From Closterium sp. NIES-65 (taxonomy: Eukaryota > Streptophyta > Zygnematophyceae > Desmidiales > Closteriaceae), in NCBI GenBank assembly GCA_948144175.1, contig CANXME010000212.1, forward strand, positions 1,103,501 to 1,167,500: a stretch of DNA of 64,000 nucleotides, written 5' to 3'. The position numbers were made by a program, and so were the translations under genes. Under the pieces are notes generated by a model, which saw only the letters and a program-made list of their open reading frames with translations, was not told the DNA's origin and made no database searches. This document shows positions 33,158 to 42,960 of the stretch, piece after piece (the stretch's first letter is position 1; each line of letters opens with the position of its first letter).

Positions 33158-36100
33158 CTACTGCTGCACGTCGTCAACTTCGTCGCCCACGTCGGCCAAG
33201 CGCACCTGGCCGATAGCGATGGAGCACCGGTTGAAGGCCGGATAGTGCAGCGCCTTCGTCAGGAAGTCGGCCGGCTGCTCAGGTGTCGGGATGTACTGCA
33301 ACGAGAACTTCCCGCGCTTCACCATGTGCTGCAGCCAGGCCTGTCGCCGCTCCATGTGCTTGATGTTGCCAGTCTACCCCATGCCCTCGGCGTCTGTAAT
33401 GGCCGACTTGTTGTCCACCCGAAGGACAGTCGGCTTCCCAGCATCCAGCTGCTGGAACTCTATGAGGAGGAAGCAAAGTCGGCGTCCCTCCTTCCCGACT
33501 TCCGTGGCCGCCACGTACTTCGACTCGGTCGACGACAACGTCGCGCACTTGATGCGCTGGCTCGACCAAGAGACCGCGGCCCCTCCGTAGACGATCACGT
33601 AGCCTCCCGTGCTCGTCCAGTTCTGCTTGTCGCCGGCGTCGTTGGCGTCCACGTAGCCGACTAGCTCCAGCGACTCAGGTCCACCGCCGAACTCCAGGGC
33701 GGTGTCACGCGTGTTGGCGAGGTAGGCAAGGCAGCGGTTGACCTTGCGCCAGTGCTGGTCGCTCCTCACCGTAAGGCCGCTCCCCAGCTTGCTGTAGGTG
33801 AAGGCAACGTCCGGCCTCGTCGTCGTCGCCGCGAACTGCAGCGAGCCGACCTTCTGCCGGTACTCCTCCTCCTGTCGCTCCTGTGCCTCCTCGTCGTCGA
33901 AGGTAAGCTCGGCATAGGCGCCGACCGAGACCGGCGTCTTCGGAGTCCGCCCGGTCTGCTCCTCGTTGATGAAGCGCCTACGCAGCTTGTCGGCGTAGCC
34001 CTGCTGGTGCAGCCACAGCTTCCCCGCCGACCTGTCGCGGACGATCTCCAGCCCAAGGTACTTCTGCACCGGCGAGATCTCACGCAGCTCGAAGGCGGAC
34101 TCCAGCAGCGCCTTCAGCTCCTTCAGCATCTCGGTGCTGCTGCTGGCAGCGAGCAGGTCGTCGACGTAGACCAGCACCCAGCTGCCCACTCCGGCCTCTC
34201 CGACCTTGAAGTAAAGAGCCTCGCCGACCTGGCTCTTCTTCCACCCAGAGCCGACCAACACGTCATTTAGCACCAAGTACCACAGCAGCGGCGACTGCTT
34301 CAGCCCGTACAGGCTCTTCAGCAGCTTGCAGACCCGGCTGGTTCCATCGTTGATGTAGTCCGGCCGAGCCATGTAGAGCACCCTGTCGAGCTTGCTCTGC
34401 AGGAAGGTGTTCTTCATGTCGAGCTGCATTAGGTTGAGGTTGAGGACGGCAACGATGCTGAGGAAGATCCTCAGGGTGACGTAGATGCCCACCAGCGCGA
34501 ACGTCTCGTCGTAGTCGGCGCCGTACACCTGCGTGAAGCCCTTCACGACCAGCCTCGCCTTCTCGCGCTCGACGGTATCATCGACGTGGTACTTCGTTGT
34601 CAGCACCCACCGGTTCTTCATAATGTTGACCCCCGGCGGGCGTTCAACCAGCTCCCAAGTCCCCATGTTGATGAGGCTGCGGATCTCCTCCTCCATGGCG
34701 GCCTTCACCGGCGGGCCCTTCCAGCTCACCAACGCCTCCTTCACCGTCATGGTCGAGATGTCCCAGCGGTGTTCGGGGTCGGCCAGCATGTCCGGGTCGA
34801 GCTCCGGAAAGTCCTCATCGTCCTCGGCGTCGTACAGCAGGTCGTCGTTGTCATCGACGTCGTAGACCGTGGTGAAGGCAGCGGGGACGAAGAAGTCCGG
34901 CGGCCTCCGAACTCTGTCCGATTTCCGGGTTTCCGGCCGAACCTCCACCACGTCACTCTTGGTGGACTCCCCGGCGTCACCGTCTTTGCTGCCCTCGTCA
35001 TCCTGCTGCACCTCGGTCGACCTCCTGGTCAACCTCTCCCCTGTGGTCGGCTCCCCTGCCGACTGCCCGGTCGCCGACTGCTCCGTAGTCGGCTTCACGG
35101 ATACCTGCTCCCCCGTCGGCTGCTGCTCCTCGACCTGCTCCTCCCCTGTCGTCGTCGACGACTTCAATCCCACGTCGACCTGCCGCTCGTCACGTCGGCC
35201 ACCGGCGATGCTCTTGGCCGGCGCCGAAGGCGACGTCCCACTACTCCCCTCATCGCGGGAGGCCGACACCGAGGTCAGCCCACGCAGGTCGGCCACGGGG
35301 GGAGGGGCAGGGGTCGGAGGGGGAGGGGTAGGGGGGTGGACGTCATGGACATCCTCAGCAGCAAGCTCACCGACCTCGGCAAGCAGCGGCAGCGTCGCCG
35401 ACGAGGTGTGAGAGGGCGGGGTGGACGACGAGCGGCCGGACACCGGCCTATGCTTTGACTTCCACTCGGCCAGCGACATTTCCTCGTAGAACACCACGTC
35501 CGACGTGGTGACCACCCGGTGGGCGTTGACGTCGAGGAGCTCCCAGCCCTTGCTCGCCGCCGACACGCCAAGGTGAAGGCCCCACCTGGCTTTCGGCTTC
35601 AACTTTCCACCACGCTGCTGCTCGGGAACAAGGAACTGCGCCATGCAGCCCCACACCCGCGCCAGCGACAAGTCGGGCCTCTGCCCGGTCAGCAGCTGGT
35701 ACGGTGTCGTCCCGGACGGCAGCGGCGACCGCTCTTGGCAGTTGCGGACCTAGACGGCCTGCCGCAGAGCGAGGTGCCACCAGTGGTGCTGCACGCCCAT
35801 GTGCAGTAGCATCGTCCGCACCGACTCCACCACCGTCCTCATTTCCCGCTCCGCCATGCCATTTTGCTGCGGGGTGTACGGGCAGGTCAGGTCGTGGACG
35901 ATCCCCTTGTCGTCCTCGAAGTCGGTGAACTTCTTCCCGAGGAACTCCCCTCCTCGGTGCGAGCGCAACTGCAGCACCGACTTCTTCGTCTGCCTGTCCA
36001 CCAGCTCCAGCCACTTCTGGAATCCCAGCAGCACGTCCGACTTCTTGGCGACCGGCCGCACCCACATGAAGCGGGTCTTGCGGTCCTTCAGCAGCAGAAA

Positions 36101-36725
36101 GTACAGGCTACCATCCTTGGCAGCCACACGGAACGACCCGCACAGGTCGATGTGCACGACGGCCAGCACGTCGTCGGCGTCGGAGCCTTGGTCGGGGAAG
36201 GTATGCCGCGCCAGCTTCCCGCCGACGCACGAGACACATGGTGAGTTGGCGCCCGTCGCCGACTTGAGGTCCAGCCCAATGGCGACCTCGTGCTTCGCCG
36301 AGCTCCTGATGGTGTCCATGCCGACGTGCGCTAGCCTCGCGTGCATCCGGTCCGGCGTCGACTTCGTTTTCGATACGATCGCCCGCAGAGCCACAACCTC
36401 CGGCGTGGGCGACGTTGACGTCGTAGAGCAGGGACGCAGGTCGGTGCAGAGAACTCGCCCAGAGTACATCGCCCGACCGAGCACCTCCCCAACCGCCGAG
36501 ACGAGCGACATGCCGTCCCCATCCTCCTGCAGCTTCACGCCGTGCTCCTTCAGCTGGCCGGCCGACAGCAGGTTGGCCCGCACACCCGGGACGTACAGCA
36601 CGTCGGGGATGAGCACCTGCTTCCCGGCCTCCCCTTGCAGGGCGACGGTGCCACGGCCCTGGACGTCCTGCAGCGCCCCATTGAAGCCGCGCACGTGCTT
36701 GATGGAGCCGCTCGGCTGCAGGTCC
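33158..36725 (-). pseudogene. CopC2 pol (integrase, RT, RNase H) with in-frame stops
   Basis: One minus frame from about 36694 to 33158 with stops at 35750 (TAG) and 33374 (TAG). In order: protease tail; GAG-pre-integrase RMHARLAHVGMDT; Cys pair CVSCVGGK; integrase blocks VHIDLCGSF, LRSHRGGEFLGKKF (the second Asp has become His) and NGMAEREMRTVV; an acidic, Pro-rich linker; RT with WVLTTKYHVDD, DMKNTFLQSKLDRVLYM and YVDDLLAAS; RNase H with YVDANDAGDKQNW, SSTESKYVAATEV and the tail PADFLTKAL. A classical plant copia lineage, apart from CopA, CopB, CopE and CopF. Confidence 0.87.
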
Positions 36726-38265
36726 GACGAAGACCTCCTTCGTCCCCATCAGGTGATGGGAGCAGCCGCTGTCGAGCAGGTTCACCTCCGGGTTCGCCTG
36801 CACAGCTGCCGCCACCGCCTGGAAGTCCTCTCCGGCCTCCGACGCCAGCGAGACGGTCAGCTCCACGACACCGACCAGCGAGCACGACGCCGTCTTGTCG
36901 TCCCGCGCCTTGCCACCAGCAGAGGAGTCGGCGTCCTTCACCGAGGTCGACGTCGTCAACTGCTTCTCCTTACGCGTCTTGTTTCCTCCTCAACGTGGAC
37001 GACGACTGCTCGACCTCCCGCGGCCGCCCTTGTCGTCGTCGTCGGAGTCACTGCGGTCGGGGCACTCGAAGGAGAGGTGGTCGGGGCTGTGGCAGATCCA
37101 GCACTCCCGACGTCGACCTCCTCCTCCTCGACCGCCGTCCTTGGTCGACTTCTTGTCGGCCTCCTTGACCGACTTCCAGCCACCGCTCCCGCCGCCTCTA
37201 GGCTGTCCGCGCTGACCCGGTCGACCACCTTGCTTCGCCGGGGCGACGAAGTTGGCTTGCGCCAGGACCTCCTGCGACCGCTCGGCCTCCTGCATCGCCT
37301 CGTCCTGCAGGATGTACGAGGTCAGGTTGTCCTCGTTGAGCGTCGTCCTCGTGCCCGGCGCCATAGACAGCCTTTTCAGGAGGTTGTAGTTGCTCGACAA
37401 CCCCTGCATGGCGTGGGTGACGTACGACGTCGTCGAGTACTGCGCGCCGGCCATCCTGATGGTGGCAAGAATCCGCTTGGCCCGGTTGCAGTAGTCGGTC
37501 GCCGTCTCCTCGTCGCCCATACGCAGGTGCATCAGCTGCCCCTCCAGCTGGGAGATGAACAGGTCGTCGGTGACTTGGTACGTCGACTCAATAAAGTTCC
37601 ACACCTGGTGGCCGGCGTCGACGTGCTCCCGACACCACTTCAAGGCGATCTGCACGCCCAGCGAGCAGCACCGTGAGATGACCATGAAGGTCAACAGCTG
37701 CACGGCGCGAAACTTCGCACGCAGGTCGGGGTCGTCCGGCGTCTCCACGGAGCCTCGGGCGAAGTTGATCAGCCCAGCCGTCTCCAGTTGGGGCTCGATA
37801 GCTTCCTTCTAGGTGAGGATGTCCTGTCGACCAACGAGCGGCGGGGTGACCAAGATCCTGTCCGGCGAAAATTTGAAGTAGCCGTAACTTGGTGCTATCC
37901 CGGCCGCCATCACCTGGCTCGCCGACATCGGCGACAATCCGCTTCGTCGACCTCCGACGTCGCCCTGCGAGGCCCCTGCAGCCACCGACGACGGCCTTCC
38001 TCGCGCCTGAACGCCGCCGACCTCGTCGGCGTGTATCACACCTCTCTGTCTCGACGTGCCTCCCGCACTGCTGCCGACTTGGCCACCTCCGGCGTTGACG
38101 CCCACGTCGACGTCGCCTTCGTCAAGAAGACGCCGGTCGAGAAGGGTGCAGTGTCGCCCACATAGTGCGAATGTCAGCCTCCACAACCGCCCAGGGAATC
38201 GTTCCATACTCCTGGGCACTATGACGTGTCCTCGCGTCCTCCAGCTGTGCTTCCAGGGTCTCCAT
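36715..38265 (-). pseudogene. CopC2 Gag and protease, frameshifted
   Basis: Gag starts at ATG 38263-38265 with METLEAQLEDAR, shifts frame before about 38120, meets TAG at 37809-37811 (Trp in CopC) and continues with the UBN2 body and zinc knuckle CWICHSPDHLSFEC (CX2CX4HX4C, near 37100). A TGA ends the gag frame near 36988. The protease LLDSGCSHHLMG follows near 36780, then the frame shifts again. Confidence 0.85.
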
Positions 38266-38392
38266 CGCCTTGGCGTCACCTACGCGCAAGCTAGAGACTA
38301 CACTGATGGCGGCCTACATCCACTTAGGTAAGTAGCCTCTACGTCGACCTGACTGAAAGGTAAGTCGTGTGCCGTCCACGCTCACTACACCA

Positions 38393-38590
38393 TGCGGGGA
38401 TAACTACTACAACGGGAGCTAGACTACGGGCGAGGCACGGGTGCTCGTGTGATCTCTGCGTTCTCTGTTCCTTAGTCGTTTCCTTGTGCACACACTACTT
38501 GCTAGTTCACGGGGAAAGTTGGCAAGGGTTTCACTAGGAAAAGTTCAGAACAATGGTACAATGAAGTTGGCAATACAAGACTACATCAGA
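38393..38590 (-). repeat. CopC2 5' LTR remnant
   Basis: 198 bp nearly identical to 32101-32297, cut off at 38590. The following internal bases TGGTGTAGTGAGCGTGG (minus strand) match the site after the CopC LTR (TGGTGCGGTGAGCGTAG). This is a conserved primer-binding candidate that is not the usual initiator tRNA-Met site. Confidence 0.85.
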
Positions 38591-39083
38591 GCCGCTCCAC
38601 CAGCACCAACCACTTCTGGAACTCCAGCAGCACGTCCGACTTCTTGGCGACCGGCCGCACCCACACATAGCGGGTCTTGCGGTCCTTCAGCAGCAAGAAG
38701 TACAGGCTGCCGTCATTGGCAGCCACGCGAAATGGCCCGCAAAATTCGATGTGCACGACAGCCAGGACGTCGTCTGCTTCGGAGCCGTGGTCGGGGAAGG
38801 TGTGTCGCGCCAGCTTCCCACCGACGCACGAAACACACGGTGAGTCGGCGCCAGACACCAACTTGAGGTCCAGCAAAGTGGCGACCTCGTGCTTCGCCGA
38901 GCTCCGTATCGTGTCCATGCCAACGTGCGCAAGCCTCGCGTGCAGCCTGTTCGGGGTTGCCTTCGTTGCCGAGACTATCGCCCGCAGAGCCACCTCCTCT
39001 TTCGCTGGCATCGTTGCCTGTACTGCGCATGGGCATAGGTCAGTGCAGAAGACCCGGCCAGTGTACGTTGCTCGAACCGGGGC
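38591..39083 (-). pseudogene. CopC integrase N-terminal fragment
   Basis: The minus frame reads RATYTGRVFCTDL, then RLHARLAHVGMDTIRSSAKH, CVSCVGGKLARH and the first integrase block VVHIEFCGPF (catalytic Asp replaced by Glu), ending at DVLLEFQKWL. It begins at the residue where the CopC protease piece at 15105 stops. Confidence 0.87.
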
Positions 39084-39440
39084 GTGCAGTTCACCCCTCT
39101 GATAGTAGGGGGATGCGCACGTGGGGAGACGTGGGGGTGTCTCGGCGGTCGTTTTCGGCGGTGGCTTCGTCAGCAGGGGCATGCGCACGTAGGGCTAGCT
39201 GTGTCGCGCGGGGCTTGTCGGGAGGACGACTCTGTGTTTTCGGCGTATCTTTTAGGGTCACTGAAGGCGCTCATCGAGGTGGCGTTACAACGTGCGCAAG
39301 CCCGTGTCATCCTGCTCCGAGCGACATCTTCCATGGGGAAGATTGACGTAGATTTGGTGGACCGGGAGAGGGACGATGTCGATGTGGAAGGCGGGGCTCT
39401 CTGGGTGGAGGCCCCGTACATGGTGGATACGCTGTTGTGA
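39084..39440 (+). CDS. Short ORF, unrecognised, possible LINE 3' tail
   Basis: An open frame of 118 codons ends at TGA 39438-39440, just before a poly-G run. The second half, with ALIEVALQRAQARVILL and IDVDLVDRERDD, looks more protein-like than the first. If the inversion is undone, this follows the LINE C-terminus, so it could be the end of that element. I find no matching family. Confidence 0.25.
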   Translation: MQFTPLIVGGCARGETWGCLGGRFRRWLRQQGHAHVGLAVSRGACREDDSVFSAYLLGSLKALIEVALQRAQARVILLRATSSMGKIDVDLVDRERDDVDVEGGALWVEAPYMVDTLL

Positions 39441-39443
39441 TTT

Positions 39444-39463
39444 GGGGGGGGGGGGGGGGGGGG
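39444..39463. repeat. Poly-G run of 20 bases
   Basis: Twenty uninterrupted G residues, then ATGGGG. It may form a quadruplex or mark an element tail. Confidence 0.95.
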
Positions 39464-40607
39464 ATGGGGTGTGGGAGGGGAACCCTTGATGGGTGTCTTG
39501 ACTGGGCGTTTTGATTGAGTATCTTGAGGGTGGGTCTTATGTGTGTTGCATTTGGGTTCTGTTTGGCAGTTTCACTTTCCTTCTCCCTTTCTTTCTTCTT
39601 TTCTTTTCTCCTTCATTATTGTTGCTAACGTGTTGTCATGACATCCGAAGTGGTACGAGTACCATACTGATATGTTCAGAATGACTTGGTCTTGAGAGCT
39701 TTACTCGAAAAATAGCATCAAGCTTGGTGTTGGGTGATGAGCCTTCCTCAAGCTTGTAGGTCGTGATGAACCAGGGTCCTCGCTAGCATCCGAGGTATGT
39801 GTGATGCATCAGACGGGTCCTCCGGGCAAAAAAAAACCTTTGTCTGATTCTGACTGGCCCATCAGATCAAGCCAAAAAAATCCGTCTAGAAACTAAGACA
39901 AACAGACAAAAATGTCTGATGTCGAGGACCCTATGATGAACCTTAAGTCGTATCCCCGGCTGGTGTCAAGATTGGTTAGTGGCATGACACCAACTCGGAA
40001 AACACATGGAGGAATAAACCTCTTGGTGTCAAGAGGGGATGGTTCTTGAAGTTGAACGGGCACGTCGCAACACCCGCATTGCAAAACTGACAAATCGCCT
40101 ATCACCCAAACATCAGCAAGATTGCAGATCGCTCATACAAATGTTGGCAATCCATCGCATGTAGATCGCCCAATGTTGGCAACATTGATACCAAACTGGA
40201 GCCGCGCGCACGCGCGGCTCCACCTGGTGGCAAGCAAATTTCCCACTTGCCACCAGCCGAGGATACGATCTTGTACGTTAAGCACGTGTAAGGTTAACTA
40301 CTCTTCACTTGATGCTTAACTTTGTAGACTAATGAAAGATACTATGTGAGCATAAGCTTATATTGAAAGAGGTATAGTACAAGCGTTATAGATCCATAAA
40401 GGATAAATAGGCATCCATTGAAGAAGTAACCATCATTAGTAGCCTTGGAAGAGAGTTGTATGAGAGTAGCATCTTTGGAGACAGTGAACTTGATTGTTAG
40501 CAAGGAGCCTTTGTAGTACAAGGGACTTGAGGAGCTTGAAGTACAAGCTTGGAAAGGAGCGTGATGAAGAAGCTTGAATGATATAAATGATGAGAAGGCA
40601 AATGAGC
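39464..40607. other. Intergenic, no gene; contains a hairpin cluster
   Basis: About 1.1 kb of lower-GC sequence without a credible ORF. The only structure noticed is three adjacent inverted repeats at 40172-40256. Confidence 0.5.
40172..40256. repeat. Three adjacent perfect hairpins
   Basis: AATGTTGGCAACATT (6-bp arms, 40172-40186); 11-bp arms GGAGCCGCGCG and CGCGCGGCTCC separated by CA (40198-40221); 11-bp arms CTGGTGGCAAG and CTTGCCACCAG with an 11-nt AT-rich loop (40224-40256). All arms are perfect. Confidence 0.85.
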
Positions 40608-41807
40608 ACCGATGAGTGCCGGCTGATAGGCAAATTTCTAAACGGCCTGGACCAGAGTATGGTGAAGGAGCTCCGCAGCAAGAAGTTCGAGATGGGCCGG
40701 GAGGCCTAGCTTCTGCAAGTTTACGAAGTGGCGTGTTGCTACGAGATGGGGCTGAAGCTGTACGAGCTGGAGCGAGCGGAGACGAGGGGAGGTGAGAGGC
40801 GATGAGGAGTATGGGTGGCTAACACAACACGAGAACGAGCGCGCTGGGAGGAACCGATGGGCGGAGAACGCCACAAGTGCCATCGGTGCGGCCAACCGGG
40901 GCATATTCAGCAGGACTGCGATCAGGCGCCGCGCTGCGACACGTGCGGGGAGCTGGGGCACCTACGGCGGGAGTGCCCGCGCACGCCGGTCTGCAAACAC
41001 TGCGGGAAGAAAGGACACCGAGAGGCAGATTTTTACTCCAAGAAGCCACCAAAAGAGAGGAGTAAGACCAGGGGCGAGCTCGAGGAAGAGATGCGGAAGC
41101 TGCGGGCACAGCTGGAGGAACTGGGAGAGGAAGAGAAACCAGCGGAGGCATTTTATATTGGCGGAGACGAGGACGAGGAGGCCAGCAGTCAAGTCTCTTT
41201 CCAGCTGATGGTGAGGCCGGGAACGCGACAAGAGGCGGCGCGGCAACGGGGCGAAGGGATCTTGCGAGCTGGCATGCCTGAGAATCCGTGGGTAAAGGAG
41301 CAGAGATGCGCGGAGGACCCAGACTTTGAGGACTCGGCATACCAACCCCCTAAGGAGAGGATGGTATGCCAGTCTACGGTATTGGCGGCGGCCAAGGGAT
41401 CTATAGCAGTGGGTGGCATCCAAGTGGACCTGGCTATCATCGACACAGGAGCGCATCACGTGCTCATTGGAAAGGGGCTCGCGGAGCAAATGCGGTTGCA
41501 CGAGGATGGGCGTCTGCTGGAGCGAGGATTTTCGGTCATGACGGCAGAAGGTGGAGAACCAAAGTGGCTCCCGAGGACGCGACACAGGGTGGAAATAGTG
41601 TTGAATCCGGGGGAGAGGGATGAGTGCCAAGTGAAGCTGGACCGCGCGGTGACCGAATCGGAAGACTACGATTTGCTTGTGGGTATGAGGCTGCTATACG
41701 CCGTGGGCTCAACCATCTGCACGTGGCAGGAGAAGGTGGTATATCGCCCGCACTTCTGGGACCCTAAGGGACCGAGAGGGACACTGCCAGTCTGCTTCGT
41801 TTACTAG
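40608..41807 (+). pseudogene. Gyp1 Gag C-terminus and aspartic protease
   Basis: Frame readable from about 40608 with stops at 40707 and 40803, then open 40815-41807. It has three zinc knuckles: CHRCGQPGHIQQDC and CDTCGELGHLRREC, both perfect CX2CX4HX4C, and CKHCGKKGHREADF, whose last Cys is Phe. An acidic, coiled-coil-like stretch follows (KTRGELEEEMRKLRAQLEEL, about 41060-41130). The retropepsin LAIIDTGAHHVLIGKGLAEQM is at about 41430-41490. The knuckles should bind genomic RNA, and the protease would process the polyprotein. Ends in TAG 41805-41807. Confidence 0.85.
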
Positions 41808-41879
41808 GAGCCGAAGGCCGCCTACCAAGCCCGCATGGTGGATCTAGAGGATCAGTTTGGGGAGATGAGCTAGTACGAG

Positions 41880-42960
41880 GCAGAGGCAGAGCTACAAGTG
41901 CGACGACAGCAGGAGGTTTGGGCAGAAAGGAAAGCGGTAATCCTTGGAGAGATACTGGACAAGCGCATCCTGCAGAAGCCGATCAGGATGCTGGAATTGT
42001 TAGGCGGGCTAGGCACCGGCCTGGCCGCAGCGCTGAAGGCGGGATGGCGGATCGAAAAATGGAGCTACGTGGAGGCCAACCCCAGAGTCCGCGAGATGGC
42101 ACGGCACCATGTGGAGATGCTCAAGCGGACATACCCGGGGCAGATTCTGGACGGCGCTACAGAGAAAAACTGGGAAGACGCGGTGCACGATGTGCGAGAA
42201 ATCGCCTAAGCACAGGTGGCTAAATGGGGAAGAGTGGGCGTGCTCATCGCCAGATGGGAGTGCCAAGGAGTATCGTGGGCGGGCCTGGGAGAGGGCATGG
42301 ATGACGAAAGGACAGCGTTGTTCGAGCAACTGATCCGCATCATGAAACTGATGTATAAGAAGCACGGCGAGTACCTCTACCTACTGGAAAACCTGAATTT
42401 TGAGGCGGACCCGCAGGAGAAGGTGCGAGCGGCGCATGAACGGGTGATCACCGCGTTGGGGGCAGGAGTCGCACTCGATGCTGCCTAGGCAGGATCTCGA
42501 GGAAACCGCGATCGGCAATACTGGCAGAACGGTATCTCAGAAGCACGACTGAGGCTGGAGCTGTCGCGGCTGGAGAGGCCGGCAGGGCGACTGGTCAGGG
42601 ATGTACTGGAGCTCAATCGGACCGAGGCGCCTGTGTTGTACTCGGATCACCCCGCGCAGTATCCCTGCAACGAGCCAGGAGAGCCAAGGCAGGCCTGGCC
42701 GACCCTGGTGGCGCACTACGGGTTGCACGCGTTCCGAATGAAAGCGGGCATACCAGGGTCGGGAATGGTGGAGGACCTGAGGACAAGGGAATGGGGAGAA
42801 CCAACGGCGCTGGAGCGAGAGCTGGCTATGGACTTCCTGCCGGGGGCAACGGTGGCGCCAGGAATCCGAGAATGGGAACGACAGCGAGCCTTGGGGGAAG
42901 GAATGGACGTGCAAGCCATGGAGTGGCTGCTGCACACCATAGAGGTGCAACTGCTGTTGT
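41880..42960 (+). pseudogene. Gyp1 C5-cytosine DNA methyltransferase domain
   Basis: In frame between protease and RT. Motif I (S-adenosylmethionine binding) is MLELLGGLGTGLAAALKAGW with EAN further on (41988-42090). Motif IV is RWECQGVSWAGLGEGMDDER, with the catalytic Cys codon at 42261-42263; the usual Pro before Cys is Glu. Motif VI is LLENL (42381-42395). Motif VIII is RDRQYWQN (42510-42533). Motifs IX and X are TALERELAMDFLPGAT and RQRALGEGMDVQAMEWLL (about 42800-42935). The linear I-to-X order excludes the rearranged plant DRM type, and the ending resembles DNMT3/DRM-like enzymes more than DNMT1. Stops TAA 42207-42209 and TAG 42486-42488 break it. It would methylate cytosine in DNA, perhaps the element's own copies. 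Confidence 0.82.

Larger units (their letters stand above)
32101..38590 (-). mobile_element. CopC2: copia element inserted in CopC, 5' LTR truncated
   Basis: 3' LTR at 32101-33024, purine tract, a full set of gag, protease, integrase, RT and RNase H on the minus strand, then a 198-bp remnant of the 5' LTR at 38393-38590. The LTR is cut at 38590 and fused to a CopC integrase fragment. A single deletion removing the rest of the 5' LTR plus about 2.6 kb of CopC integrase-RT would explain the junction. Coding lesions include a frameshift in the gag N-terminus, TAG 37809, TGA near 36988, a frameshift near 36715, TAG 35750 and TAG 33374. Confidence 0.87.
15106..39083. other. Inferred inverted segment, about 24 kb
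   Basis: Breakpoints inferred from the two halves of CopC. Both ends are good to roughly 10 bp. Contents: LINE-like element, minisatellites, CopD with its insertions, CopC 3' end and CopC2. Confidence 0.75.
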
